Assembly (NCBI GenBank): GCA_900539725.1
Contig: UQDI01000005.1
Span: 17,559-81,558 of the forward strand
DNA length: 64,000 nucleotides
Source of the DNA: an uncultured Eubacteriales bacterium
GTDB lineage: Bacteria; Bacillota; Clostridia; Tissierellales; Peptoniphilaceae
Reading direction: 5' to 3'
Part shown: piece after piece, positions 55,501-63,895 of the stretch
How positions within the stretch are numbered: position 1 is the stretch's first letter
How the letters are laid out: the number at the start of each line of letters is the position of its first letter
Program-made: the position numbers and the translations under genes
Notes under the pieces: model-generated
The model's input: only the letters and a program-made list of their open reading frames with translations
Database searches by the model: none
Told to the model about the DNA's origin: nothing

Positions 55501-56822
55501 TATGGTATATGAAATCCTGGATCATTGAACTCAGAGAAATTATCTATGACCTTACCATCTTGTATCTTCACGGCACCCATTTCAATAATTCTATCGTCAA
55601 TAGCTGAAAATCCAGTTGTCTCCACGTCAAAAACGACAAAGGTATTCTTATTATCGCCTTTGTAATTATTAACTAGTGATTTTGTATCGTCAAATAGATT
55701 TGCTTCAACGCCATATAGAGGTTTAATACCTGTTTCTATAGCAGCATCCATGATTTCTGGATAGCTTTGTACAACATATTTGTCCATAAAACCAATGGAC
55801 TCGTAGCCCCTCTTTTTAGCTTCTTTAAAGTATTCTTTTGCTGATATGAAACCTTCTTGGCTTGACATTTTTGTGTGAAGACCGATCTCTACTCTTTTAA
55901 TATCTTCTTCAGCTTCATCTAATTTTTCTTCATTAATAATTTCATAGCTATATATCTTTATACTCATTATATTTTGGAAGAGATTAACATTGCCGCAAAG
56001 GTATAGCTTTACTCCATTTTCTATATCATAGTCATAGTCATATTGATCTTCTTTATTCTTTCTAATGAATTTACTAACTCTTATAGCCTCTTCACCATCA
56101 TCAACGGCAAACTTAAGTAAAGCGTATTCGTCTCTATCAACAAATTCATACTCAAACACTTCTCCTTGTATAGTAATAAAGTCCATATCCGAGCTAATGT
56201 CTTTTATTTTAATGCATTTCTTCTTATCTATTTCTTTTTTCTTTCTGAAGAATGATTTCTTTCCGCTCGCTTCAGCGCTTGGCTCACTCTTTTTCTTTTC
56301 TTCTTTTACAATTTTAAAGTTTTCACTTATTTGTTCGGCATTGCTCTTTAATTGATCAATAAATTCTTCCTTATTAATAATAATCTCTTTGCATTTAGTT
56401 TCTATAGTTTTACCTTCAAAGCTTGAGCATAAAGACCTCATTAATTCTAAATATGGATTTGCATTGAAGCTATCTAACAAAAGCTGATTATCAAGTGTAA
56501 ATGTATATACATTATCACGGTCTTCACAGTTAAATGATTTATCATCAATATCAGTAAATTCATTTCTTATCGAGTCAAAATATTCATTACATTTAGTATA
56601 TGTTATTGCATTAATATTTACATCTGATAAAGAGAATTTTAAAAAAGTAGACTTAATAAATTCATCTACTTTTTGGCTTAGACTTTTATCTTTCAAATTA
56701 TAATAATAAGTTATTTTAAGCGTCTTATCTTTAAGCACAGGGCTTTCAAAAAATATCTTATCTTCATTTGAAAGAAAATCTATATTAATATTCAGTTCTT
56801 CAGGTTTAAATAATTTCATCAT
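52569..56822 (-). CDS. polC: DNA polymerase III PolC, alpha subunit with proofreading exonuclease
   Basis: The replicative polymerase of low-GC Gram-positives, 1417 residues. The N-terminal region and OB fold cover up to about 310, a PHP domain begins near 312, and the DEDDh exonuclease is inserted at about 395-565 (FVVFDVETTGF, AHNAEFDISF, HRAIDDATATG). The second PHP half follows. A zinc finger (CPNCKHSE, then CPVCSHEMN) precedes the catalytic palm (DKEPDIDLNF and LKLDLLGHD) and the fingers. PHP metal residues look degraded: GLHTKMSS where HLHSPMS is usual, MDKYVVQS for TDHAVVQS, GDVYY for GNVHY. The exonuclease is intact. Last protein gene of the rpsB-polC block. Confidence 0.97.
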   Translation of the reverse strand: MMKLFKPEELNINIDFLSNEDKIFFESPVLKDKTLKITYYYNLKDKSLSQKVDEFIKSTFLKFSLSDVNINAITYTKCNEYFDSIRNEFTDIDDKSFNCEDRDNVYTFTLDNQLLLDSFNANPYLELMRSLCSSFEGKTIETKCKEIIINKEEFIDQLKSNAEQISENFKIVKEEKKKSEPSAEASGKKSFFRKKKEIDKKKCIKIKDISSDMDFITIQGEVFEYEFVDRDEYALLKFAVDDGEEAIRVSKFIRKNKEDQYDYDYDIENGVKLYLCGNVNLFQNIMSIKIYSYEIINEEKLDEAEEDIKRVEIGLHTKMSSQEGFISAKEYFKEAKKRGYESIGFMDKYVVQSYPEIMDAAIETGIKPLYGVEANLFDDTKSLVNNYKGDNKNTFVVFDVETTGFSAIDDRIIEMGAVKIQDGKVIDNFSEFNDPGFHIPYRITELTTIDDATVAGCPSFDDLLEKFMDFCKDSVLVAHNAEFDISFIKSSMHRKGVKFDFEYIDTLELSRYLLPDLKKHKLDTLTSLFNITLENHHRAIDDATATGFVFLKLLDLLKEQGCNDLEALSKIKSQNYYNVYKISIFATNLVGLKNLYRLISLSHIDNYNRQPIVYKSQIDANREGLLIGSGTYNGPIYNACIRCEENDKLKEMMKYFDFIELQPIDQYLYLIEDESLHEMDAIKNINRRLYDNAKELDIPVLANGDVYYIDQKDSVYRSVLVFNRKNFVGSRKECNNTDHYFKTTKELLKNFPYLSAEEAKEIVIDNTLAFAEKFENFRPIPKDTFPPFIENSDKDLRDCCYNKATSIYGEPLPEIVKKRLDKELDSIIGNGYAVLYIIARKLILQSNADGYVVGSRGSVGSSFAATMSDITEVNPLIPHYVCPNCKHSEFVDDPKYDSGFDLPRKNCPVCSHEMNRDGQKIPFEVFLGFNGDKEPDIDLNFAGDYQLTAHKNTEKIFGENFVFRAGTIGTLADKTAAACILDYLEKKNKSISYLHAMFLSKRIKGSKRTTGQHAGGVMVVPKNKSILDFTPVQKPADDMRTDIITTHFDYHSISGKILKLDLLGHDVPNIIKNLEDLTNTKIEDIPFDDEKVLSLFSSTESLGINSDDLKFGVGTIAIPEFGTNFVRGMLKDTKPKTFSDLVRISGLSHGTNVWNSNAEKLVNEMNVPMSEVISTRDDIMNQLIDAGMDKSTAFKIMEFVRKGKPLIQKKIVDNETIIINYEDEIKKYPLPEWYLDSCHKISYLFPKAHAAAYVMMSYRLAWYKVYYPQAFYATYFTQKINDFDYDALVHRLENLDAIVREITQNPHPKKKDEDLLSLAEVVKEMELRNIKISPIDLDRSLATKFTVIDGEIIPPFTVIAGLGKDPANNIIRERELKEFNSIEDFQKRTQVNATVIAYLKSINFFKDMHDTNQISLF

Positions 56823-56826
56823 TGCT

Positions 56827-57879
56827 TCACATTCTTTCGATTTCTTTTAAGAGCTCTTCTACTACTTCACTTCTATCAAGCTTTTTTATAACCTTACCCT
56901 TTTTAAATAGGTAAGCAAATTCTTTACTCATACTGATGCCTATATCGGCATTTTTTGCTTCACCAGGTCCATTAACAGGGCAGCCCATAACTGCTACTGT
57001 TATATCTTTTTTAATATTATTAAGTAGTGGCTCAAGCTCTTCGACTATAGGAATAATATTTATCTTAGTTCTAGCACATGTAGGGCATGAAACAAGGTTT
57101 ACTGAGTCTCTACGTATGCCCAAAGCGCTCAAAATCTTCTTAGCGGCTATAACTTCCTCAAGTGGATCAGATGTTAGCGATACGCGTATAGTGTCGCCTA
57201 TGCCGTCTTTAAGAAGCGTTCCTATGGCAATAGATGATTTAACTATACCAACGGATGGTGAGCCAGCTTCTGTTAGTCCTAGATGAAGTGGATAGTCGCA
57301 TAGACTTGAGAACAATCTATTTGCATCGATACATGTATTTACATCTGATGACTTTATAGAAACTTTTATATTATAAAAATCAAGTTTATTAAGCATCTCA
57401 ACTTGTTCAAGAGCTCCGTAAACTAAGGAATTTTCATTAAGACCCTTATATTTATCAAGTATTTTTTTAGAAATAGATCCAGAATTTGCTCCTACTCTTA
57501 TAGGCAGATTCTTATCTTTGCATATTTCGACTATTTCTCTAAGTTCAGCTTCTGAATTAAGATTGCCAGGATTTATCCTTATGCAATCATAGCCCTCTCT
57601 TGCCGCCATTAGTGCAAGTTTATAATCAAATTGAATGTCGGCGATGACTGGAACATGAATTTTTTTCTTTATTTCGTTTATAGCCTTAGCGTCTTCTTCG
57701 TCGTTCACGGCCATCCTTATTATGTCTAGTCCATGATTTTCCATGTCAATAACTTGTTTAACAGTCGCTTCAATATCTTTAGTATCTGTATTTGTCATTG
57801 ATTGTATTGTTATAGGCGCATCGCCACCAATAGCAACTCCGCCAACAAATATTTTTTTAGTTTTCTTTCTAATTATCAT
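56827..57879 (-). CDS. ispG: 4-hydroxy-3-methylbut-2-enyl-diphosphate synthase
   Basis: The 4Fe-4S enzyme that makes HMBPP in the MEP isoprenoid pathway; IspH, encoded at 38-40 kb, uses its product. 350 residues, the short bacterial form. The TIM-barrel part carries IQSMTNTDTKD and RINPGN. The cluster domain has CPTCARTK, then MGCPVNGPGEAKNADIGI with the third Cys and the catalytic Glu. It overlaps rseP by 4 bases. Confidence 0.96.
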   Translation of the reverse strand: MIIRKKTKKIFVGGVAIGGDAPITIQSMTNTDTKDIEATVKQVIDMENHGLDIIRMAVNDEEDAKAINEIKKKIHVPVIADIQFDYKLALMAAREGYDCIRINPGNLNSEAELREIVEICKDKNLPIRVGANSGSISKKILDKYKGLNENSLVYGALEQVEMLNKLDFYNIKVSIKSSDVNTCIDANRLFSSLCDYPLHLGLTEAGSPSVGIVKSSIAIGTLLKDGIGDTIRVSLTSDPLEEVIAAKKILSALGIRRDSVNLVSCPTCARTKINIIPIVEELEPLLNNIKKDITVAVMGCPVNGPGEAKNADIGISMSKEFAYLFKKGKVIKKLDRSEVVEELLKEIERM

Positions 57880-58895
57880 TTAATCAATCCTTTGATATCA
57901 TTATACGTTACAAATAAGAATAAAAGCATTAGAAGTGAAAATCCGATGATGTTCACAATGTATTCCACTTTTTTATTTGGCTTTATACCAGTTATCATTT
58001 CAAATAGGATAAACACAGCCTTTCCCCCATCTAAAGCTGGGAATGGCAATAGATTAAAGAAGGCAAGGTTTATACTAATTAAACCAAGTAAGAACATAAC
58101 AGAACTAAATCCGACTTTAGCTGCACTCGATATGGTCTTAATGATAACAACTGGTCCTGAAACTTCATTCTTTTTTACTTTGCCTTTAAATGCTCTTCCT
58201 AAAAATTCAAACATAGATCTGTAAGCGTATCTACATGTATTTATACTCTCTTTAAATGAACCTAAAAAATCATAACTTACTTTAGGCATTATGCCAAGTT
58301 TTTTATACTCAATAACTTGGCCATCGTCTTCAATTGTAGCCAGTTCAGGTTTTACTTCTATGTCTACGAGTTCACCATCTCTTTTTACTCTAAGAGTATC
58401 ACTTTCATTATTTGAATTAATAATCATATTTCTTAATTCTAAGAATAGTAGTGGCTTTTTACCATTATATGAAATTATTTCGTCATTTTCTTGTATACCG
58501 GCTATATATGCAGGTGAATCTACTTCGATTTTATCAATTCTCAAATCTGTATATCCGCTTTGCATATTAACAATTAAAAAAGCTAATATAGCCAAAACTA
58601 TATTCATAAAAGCACCTGCTAATATAACTACAAGTCTCTTATATGCTTTTGCATTATCAAAACTTCTTTCGTCAGCGCTATCCTCATCCTCACCCTCCAT
58701 AGCGCAGTAGCCGCCAAGCGGGAAGGCTCTAAGTGAGTAAAGTGTCTCACCTTTTTGCTTTTTGAATATTGCTGGGCCCATACCAACGGCAAATTCATTA
58801 ACCTTGATGCCAGCCCACTTAGCCACAATAAAGTGACCAAATTCATGAATTGTTACTAAAACTAAAAATACTAAAATTGCTACTATTATACTCAT
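57876..58895 (-). CDS. rseP: RIP metalloprotease RseP
   Basis: An intramembrane zinc protease that cleaves anti-sigma factors and leftover signal peptides; 339 residues. HEFGH is at residues 17-21 in the first helix, followed by AGIKVNEFAVGMGP. A PDZ domain covers about 110-180 (DSPAYIAGIQENDEIISYNG), and the third zinc ligand is in LLPFPALDGGKAVF. The normal neighbour dxr, usually between cdsA and rseP, is missing. The ATG at 58895 follows AAGGAG. Confidence 0.95.
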   Translation of the reverse strand: MSIIVAILVFLVLVTIHEFGHFIVAKWAGIKVNEFAVGMGPAIFKKQKGETLYSLRAFPLGGYCAMEGEDEDSADERSFDNAKAYKRLVVILAGAFMNIVLAILAFLIVNMQSGYTDLRIDKIEVDSPAYIAGIQENDEIISYNGKKPLLFLELRNMIINSNNESDTLRVKRDGELVDIEVKPELATIEDDGQVIEYKKLGIMPKVSYDFLGSFKESINTCRYAYRSMFEFLGRAFKGKVKKNEVSGPVVIIKTISSAAKVGFSSVMFLLGLISINLAFFNLLPFPALDGGKAVFILFEMITGIKPNKKVEYIVNIIGFSLLMLLFLFVTYNDIKGLIK

Positions 58896-58909
58896 CTATA
58901 AATTACTCC

Positions 58910-59674
58910 TTAAAAAAAACATATTAGTACGAACGGACATACGAGTAAAACACTATCAAATCTATCCATAATGCCTCCATGTCCTGGAAATATGTAACCG
59001 TAATCCTTAATATTATAATATCTTTTAAGCTTTGAAAATATTAAATCGCCAAATTGCGCAACAACAGGCGCTAAAATTAAACCTATATAATAATATGGAT
59101 TTAAATTTAGATTAAAGTATCTTGTATAAAAATATGTAATCGCTACAGTTATGATGTATGAGCCAACAGAGCCTTCGATAGTTTTATTAGGACTTATCCT
59201 TTCGATAAGTTTATGCTTTCCAAAAAGCGAGCCAAAGACATAAGCAAATACATCACTTGATATAGCAATTAAAAATATTAGTATAAGTTTATCCCTATCA
59301 ATAAAGTTGTAGAAGATTGAGAACGGAAATATTATAAAATATGTTGTAAATATCAAACTTACAAAAGTTCTTGATGAAAACTTTTCGTCCACAACACTTA
59401 TGATTGAGAATATTATACTCATCATCATAAATATGTATTCATTTGGAAATGTGTTTGTATAAGTATTAATGTAAACTAAAATATTAAGTAAAATAGCTAG
59501 AGCATAAGAAAAATTTTTTCTTGTATCTGTCATCATGTGTAAGACTTCATATGAAGCGATAGAGGCGCATAAGAACATACCAAATCTATAGATATGGTTC
59601 ATATCATAAATTATTAATATAAGTAGTAATAAAACCACTACTGAGGTAGCTAGTCTTTTAAAAAAACTCTTCAT
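58910..59674 (-). CDS. cdsA: Phosphatidate cytidylyltransferase
   Basis: Makes CDP-diacylglycerol from phosphatidic acid and CTP, the branch point for phosphatidylglycerol and thus for the cardiolipin synthase at 25.5 kb. 254 residues with about eight hydrophobic helices. The C-terminal CDP-alcohol signature is present as SPNKTIEGSVGS and KDYGYIFPGHGGIMDRFDSVL. It shares one base with uppS. Confidence 0.94.
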   Translation of the reverse strand: MKSFFKRLATSVVVLLLLILIIYDMNHIYRFGMFLCASIASYEVLHMMTDTRKNFSYALAILLNILVYINTYTNTFPNEYIFMMMSIIFSIISVVDEKFSSRTFVSLIFTTYFIIFPFSIFYNFIDRDKLILIFLIAISSDVFAYVFGSLFGKHKLIERISPNKTIEGSVGSYIITVAITYFYTRYFNLNLNPYYYIGLILAPVVAQFGDLIFSKLKRYYNIKDYGYIFPGHGGIMDRFDSVLLVCPFVLICFF

Positions 59675-60351
59675 TATATTCCTCCATATCTTCTATGTCT
59701 AAGAGCAAAGTTCTCTATAGCTTCTGCAAAATCTTCTTTATGAAAGTCTGGCCATAGTTTTTGAGTAAAGTAAAGTTCACTGTATGCAGATTGCATAAGC
59801 AAAAAGTTTGATAGCCTTTCTTCCCCACTAGTTCTGATTATTAAATCAGGATCTGGTATACATGGGTTGTAGAAGTACTCCTTTAAATCCTCATAAGATT
59901 TAATTTCCTTATTATCTTTTTTCGCAAGATTAATAGCCCTAATTATTTCATCTCTCGAGCCATAGTTTAAGCAGATGTTTAGAACAAGGCCAGTATTTTT
60001 AGATGTTCTCTCAATTGCTCCATCTATAACCGCTTTTGAGTCAGGATATATTCCATCCAAATCTCCAGATACAACTATCTTAACATTGTTCTTATCTAGT
60101 TCATCAATTTGGCTGTTAATATATATAATTATAAGCTTCATTAAAAACGACACTTCTTCCTTAGGTCTCTTCCAATTTTCTTTAGAAAACGCATATAGAG
60201 TAAGGTATTTTATGCCTGTATCTGAGGCGTACCTTACATTCTCTATAACCCTATTCATACCTTCTTTGTGACCATAAGTTCTGGGCATATTTCTTTTTTT
60301 TGCCCATCTGCCATTGCCATCCATAATTATTGCTACATGATTTAAAATCAT
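59674..60351 (-). CDS. uppS: Undecaprenyl diphosphate synthase
   Basis: cis-Prenyltransferase that builds the C55 carrier lipid for cell-wall synthesis from farnesyl diphosphate and IPP. 225 residues. The catalytic Asp is in IMDGNGRWAKKR (residue about 11), followed by GHKEGMNRV. The diphosphate-binding region is LIIRTSGEERLSNFLLMQSAYSELYF. Near the small end of the usual size range. AAGGAG lies before the ATG and just after a strong hairpin. Confidence 0.95.
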   Translation of the reverse strand: MILNHVAIIMDGNGRWAKKRNMPRTYGHKEGMNRVIENVRYASDTGIKYLTLYAFSKENWKRPKEEVSFLMKLIIIYINSQIDELDKNNVKIVVSGDLDGIYPDSKAVIDGAIERTSKNTGLVLNICLNYGSRDEIIRAINLAKKDNKEIKSYEDLKEYFYNPCIPDPDLIIRTSGEERLSNFLLMQSAYSELYFTQKLWPDFHKEDFAEAIENFALRHRRYGGI

Positions 60352-60368
60352 AACTATCTCCTTGTAAA

Positions 60369-60394
60369 TAACCCCCCTATAAAGAGGGGGGTTA
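60369..60394 (-). terminator. C6/G6 hairpin between frr and uppS
   Basis: TAACCCCCCT (60369-60378) and AGGGGGGTTA (60385-60394) form a perfect 10-bp stem with six consecutive GC pairs. No T run follows on the minus strand; the uppS ribosome binding site comes about 8 bases later. It may attenuate, process or stabilise the polycistronic mRNA rather than simply terminate it. Confidence 0.6.
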
Positions 60395-60399
60395 ATATT

Positions 60400-60957
60400 T
60401 TACACTTCCATTAATTCTGCTTGTTTAGCTTTTATAATCTCATCAATCTTATCAGTGTATTTATCAGTTAATTTTTGAGCATCGTCTTCAAAAGTCTTTC
60501 TATCGTCTTCACTGATATCTCCATCTTTTTCAGCCTTCTTAATAGCATCCATAAGGTCTCTTCTAAGATTTCTTATAATAATCTTAGTGTCTTCACCTTT
60601 TTTAGAAACTATCTTAGTTAGTTCTTTACGTCTGTCCTCAGTTAATTGAGGGAATGGTAAACGAATAAGCTTGCCATCGTTTGACGGTGTTATACCAATG
60701 TCTGATTTTTGAATTTCTTTTTCTATTTCTGGTATTGTTGATGCATCATATGGTTGAATAACTAGTAGTCTTGCTTCAGGCGCTGAAACGTTTGCAAGTT
60801 GTTGCAGTGGAGTCATTACACCATAATAGCTAACCATAATTTTATCAAGTAGCGCTGGGTTAGCTCTGCCAGCCCTTACTGAGTTAAGATCTTCTTTAAA
60901 AACTTCTATTGTTTTATTCATCTTTGGTTCATATTCTTGACTAAATCTATCAGGCAT
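60400..60957 (-). CDS. frr: Ribosome recycling factor
   Basis: With EF-G it splits post-termination ribosomes. 185 residues, normal length. Domain I helices contain NSVRAGRANPALLDKIMVSYYG and the C-terminal RRDLMDAIKKAEKDGDISEDD; the small beta domain lies in the middle. It starts one base after the pyrH stop. The order rpsB-tsf-pyrH-frr is nearly universal in bacteria. Confidence 0.97.
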   Translation of the reverse strand: MPDRFSQEYEPKMNKTIEVFKEDLNSVRAGRANPALLDKIMVSYYGVMTPLQQLANVSAPEARLLVIQPYDASTIPEIEKEIQKSDIGITPSNDGKLIRLPFPQLTEDRRKELTKIVSKKGEDTKIIIRNLRRDLMDAIKKAEKDGDISEDDRKTFEDDAQKLTDKYTDKIDEIIKAKQAELMEV

Positions 60958-60958
60958 A

Positions 60959-61666
60959 TTAATCCTCCTTTACAATAGTTCCTATCCTTTCACCTTCAAC
61001 AACTCTGACTATGTTATCAGGGTCATCTATACCGAATACTACTAGCGGTATATTGTTATCCATACATAAAGATGTCGCTGTTGCATCCATTATCTTTAAA
61101 TTCTTGCTAAGTATGTCAAGATAAGATAATTTATCAAACTTTTTCGCATCTTTATTTATCTTTGGATCGCTGTCGTAGATACCGTCTACACCCTTCTTTG
61201 CTAATAGTATAGCCTCTGCATTGATTTCAGCGGCTCTAAGTGCAGCAGTTGTATCTGTTGAAAAGTATGGATTGCCAGTTCCTGCAGCAAATATAACAAC
61301 CATCTTCTTTTCAAGTTGTCTAATTGCTCTTCTTCTTATATATGGTTCTGCTACAGCTCTCATCTCAATTGATGTTTGTACTCTTGTAAGTACATCCATC
61401 TTTTCTAAAGCATCTTGAAGTGCAAGTGCATTCATAACAGTGCCAAGCATGCCCATATAATCTGATGTTGCTCTTTGTATATTAAGTGAGTCTCTTCCTC
61501 TCCAAAAGTTTCCTCCGCCAACAACTATACCTACTTCAACACCCATTTCTGTTATAGTCTTTACTCTTTTAGCGATTGACTTGATAACCTCGTTATCGAT
61601 ACCAGTCTTTTCGCTACCAGCTAAAGCCTCACCACTTAATTTTAAGACGATCCTCTTATAAGCCAT
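60959..61666 (-). CDS. pyrH: Uridylate kinase
   Basis: Hexameric UMP kinase specific to bacteria, 235 residues. [10 protein letters not shown] at the N-terminus, [11 protein letters not shown], then [23 protein letters not shown] and the ATP-site KVDGIY-type segment [12 protein letters not shown] are all present. It lies between tsf and frr with gaps of only 1-3 bases. Confidence 0.97.
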   Translation of the reverse strand: MAYKRIVLKLSGEALAGSEKTGIDNEVIKSIAKRVKTITEMGVEVGIVVGGGNFWRGRDSLNIQRATSDYMGMLGTVMNALALQDALEKMDVLTRVQTSIEMRAVAEPYIRRRAIRQLEKKMVVIFAAGTGNPYFSTDTTAALRAAEINAEAILLAKKGVDGIYDSDPKINKDAKKFDKLSYLDILSKNLKIMDATATSLCMDNNIPLVVFGIDDPDNIVRVVEGERIGTIVKED

Positions 61667-61669
61667 ATA

Positions 61670-62317
61670 TTACTTGCCAATTTGCTTTGCTACTTCAGCA
61701 GCAAAATCTTCTTCTCTCTTTTCTAAGCCTTCGCCAACTTCGTATCTAACGAAACGTCTAATCTTGATGTTTTCACCAATCTTAGCAATTTTATCTTTTA
61801 ATAAATCATTTACAGTTATGCTTGGGTCCTTGATGAATGGTTGGTCTAATAAGCATACTCTTTCATAGAATTTATGCATTCTACCTTCAACCATCTTTTC
61901 TGCTATGTTTTGAGGTTTTCCTTCGTTTAAAGCTTGTTGAATAAGAACTTCTTTTTCTTTATCAATAGCTTCTTGAGGAACATCTTCTTCGCATAGGTAT
62001 TCTGGGTTTGATGCAGCTACTTGCATAGCTATATCTTTAACAAAATCTTTGAATTCATCTGTCTTAGCAACGAAGTCAGTTTCTGAGTTAACTTCTACTA
62101 AAACACCGATTCTTCCTGAGTGAATATAAGAAGCAACTAAGCCTTCTGATGCAATTCTAGAAGCTTTCTTTTCAGCTGATGCTAGTCCTTTTTCTCTTAA
62201 AAGATCTATAGCCTTATCGATGTCACCATCAGTTTCAACTAAAACCTTTTTGCAGTCCATCATGCCTGCGCCAGTTTTTTCTCTTAATTCCTTAATTAAT
62301 TGTGCACTTATAGCCAT
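61670..62317 (-). CDS. tsf: Elongation factor Ts (short form)
   Basis: Nucleotide exchange factor for EF-Tu. 215 residues, shorter than the roughly 290 of Bacillus or E. coli. The N-terminal UBA-like domain ([20 protein letters not shown]) and the core with [13 protein letters not shown] are complete. One core half is reduced, as in other short-form EF-Ts proteins. The ribosome binding site AGGAGG directly follows the rpsB stop. Confidence 0.96.
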   Translation of the reverse strand: MAISAQLIKELREKTGAGMMDCKKVLVETDGDIDKAIDLLREKGLASAEKKASRIASEGLVASYIHSGRIGVLVEVNSETDFVAKTDEFKDFVKDIAMQVAASNPEYLCEEDVPQEAIDKEKEVLIQQALNEGKPQNIAEKMVEGRMHKFYERVCLLDQPFIKDPSITVNDLLKDKIAKIGENIKIRRFVRYEVGEGLEKREEDFAAEVAKQIGK

Positions 62318-62326
62318 ATTTACCTC

Positions 62327-63070
62327 CTAGTTTTCTTCGTTATTTATTTCTTCTTTTTCTTCTGTTTTTTCTTCAGAACGTTCTTGTTTACCTTGTTTTC
62401 CTTCGATAACAGCGTTAGCTAAAGTTTCAGTTATTAACTTAACCGCCCTGATAGCGTCGTCGTTACCAGGTATAGCTATATCAACTTCATCTGGATCGCA
62501 GTTAGTATCAACTAAACCAATAACAGGTATACCAAGTATTCTTGCTTCGTTTATAGCTATCTTTTCTTTCTTAGGGTCTACAACAAAGATTAATTGTGGC
62601 ATTCCGCCCATTTCCTTAATACCATCAAGGTATTTAGATAATTTTTCTTTTTCTGCTCTGATTGTAGCAACTTCTTTCTTAGGTAAAACGCTTAAAGAAC
62701 CGTCTTCTTCCATCTTATTGTATTCTTCAAGTTTTTTGATTCTACCCTTAATTGTGTTGTAGTTAGTAAGCATACCACCTAACCATCTTTGGTTAACGTA
62801 GTACATTTCACATCTTTTAGCTTCTGATTCGATAGCTTCTTGAGCTTGTTTCTTAGTTCCTACGAATAGAACCTTTCCGCCTTCTTCAACAACATCTTTA
62901 ACCAATTTGTAAGCTTCTTCAACTTGATCAACTGTTTTTTGTAGGTCGATGATATAGATTCCGTTTCTTTCTGTGAAAATGAATCTAGCCATCTTAGGGT
63001 TCCATCTTCTAGTTTGGTGTCCGAAGTGAACACCTGCTTCTAATAAGTCTTTCATTGCAATTACTGCCAT
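62327..63070 (-). CDS. rpsB: 30S ribosomal protein S2
   Basis: 247 residues. The N-terminus [38 protein letters not shown] is the standard S2 start and the coiled-coil region lies near 100-150. [28 protein letters not shown] marks the core. A charged Glu/Lys tail ends it. First gene of the rpsB-tsf-pyrH-frr-uppS-cdsA-rseP-ispG-polC block, with its own promoter and a structured leader. Confidence 0.98.
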   Translation of the reverse strand: MAVIAMKDLLEAGVHFGHQTRRWNPKMARFIFTERNGIYIIDLQKTVDQVEEAYKLVKDVVEEGGKVLFVGTKKQAQEAIESEAKRCEMYYVNQRWLGGMLTNYNTIKGRIKKLEEYNKMEEDGSLSVLPKKEVATIRAEKEKLSKYLDGIKEMGGMPQLIFVVDPKKEKIAINEARILGIPVIGLVDTNCDPDEVDIAIPGNDDAIRAVKLITETLANAVIEGKQGKQERSEEKTEEKEEINNEEN

Positions 63071-63099
63071 GTCTTTCTACCTCCAAGTTTTTTTTCTTT

Positions 63100-63161
63100 A
63101 CACTTCATTCACCTGCCGCCTTAACTAATGTTTAGCACCTGAGGCGTACATCGTGAAGTGT
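63100..63161 (-). promoter_or_regulatory. Structured rpsB leader
   Basis: In the 5' untranslated region ACACTTCA and TGAAGTGT (63161-63154 with 63107-63100 on the minus strand) form a closing stem. GCCT/AGGC lies inside near a GGCGGCAGG segment. The ribosome binding site (GGAGG) is 16 bases further on. Leaders like this often bind the encoded ribosomal protein for feedback control; S2 binding here is inferred. Confidence 0.5.
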
Positions 63162-63179
63162 GCATATTTTTACTAATCA

Positions 63180-63208
63180 ATTATAACATATAAGTTGACA
63201 AAATACAA
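63180..63208 (-). promoter_or_regulatory. Promoter of rpsB
   Basis: On the minus strand TTGTAT (63208-63203), 17 bases, TATAAT (63185-63180), with TG one base before the -10 box. Confidence 0.75.
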
Positions 63209-63283
63209 GCATTTTCTATTTAGAAAATAATATTTATCTTTATATTGTTCAATATGATTTATTATTCTATCCTCATTAATAAA

Positions 63284-63320
63284 AATGGATGCAGAGCTAA
63301 TATATAGCTTTGCATCCATT
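63284..63320 (-). terminator. Terminator after the capA remnant
   Basis: AATGGATGCA-GAGCTA (63284-63299) pairs with TAGCTTTGCATCCATT (63305-63320), one G-U position, and on the minus strand runs into TTTTTATT. It ends transcription of the CapA-family gene before the rpsB promoter. Confidence 0.88.
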
Positions 63321-63336
63321 AATTAGTAATAAAATA

Positions 63337-63894
63337 TTATTTTTCTAGTTTTATCATGTATCCATTTGCTTGTAGATATGAATTGAACTTCTTATTAACT
63401 GCGTTCATATAATATAGCTCATTCAATCTTTCTTGGTCTTTTAATAAGACAGGCCTATTGCCTAGCATCTTTGTTGGAATGTACTTAACTTTGATTTCTT
63501 CATCAGAGCTTGGATCTATCTCCAACTGAATTATGGCAGCCTTATCTGCCCTGCCTCCCATATTTGGAAAGATAAAGTTTCCTAAGCTGTAAAAAATAAT
63601 GCCATCCTTATAATACTCAGTCGCTTCCATTAAATGAGGATGCGTACCAACAACAACGTCAACTCCTGCATCAATTAGTTTATGCGCTGCATTGATATAA
63701 TCCTTTTCGTTTTTAGGATTACTCAAGCCTTGCCAATGTATCGATAGAATTAGATAATCAACTTGCGACTTAATCTCTTTAATGTATGCTAGTCTTTTGT
63801 CAACTTCATATGGATACATACTTACCTGACCAGCCCTTTTGTCTGTAGCAAGCCATGTTCTGCTAGGCACAACTGCATTAAAGGCTATAAAGCC
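63337..63894 (-). pseudogene. CapA-family metallophosphatase-like protein, 5' end lost
   Basis: The C-terminal half of a CapA/PgsA-type protein (poly-gamma-glutamate or capsule synthesis family, calcineurin-like fold, usually an exported 350-400 residue protein). Visible: GFIAFNAVVPSRTW, then VDYLILSIHWQG, AGVDVVVGTHPHLMEATEYY (family metal motif GTHPH) and IIFYSLGNFIF. The similarity continues upstream of the first ATG (63870) to about 63894, where an in-frame TGA and foreign sequence begin. The N-terminal signal and first metal ligands are missing. It is best read as a gene interrupted by the insertion at the window edge and is unlikely to be functional. Confidence 0.75.
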
Positions 63895-63895
63895 T

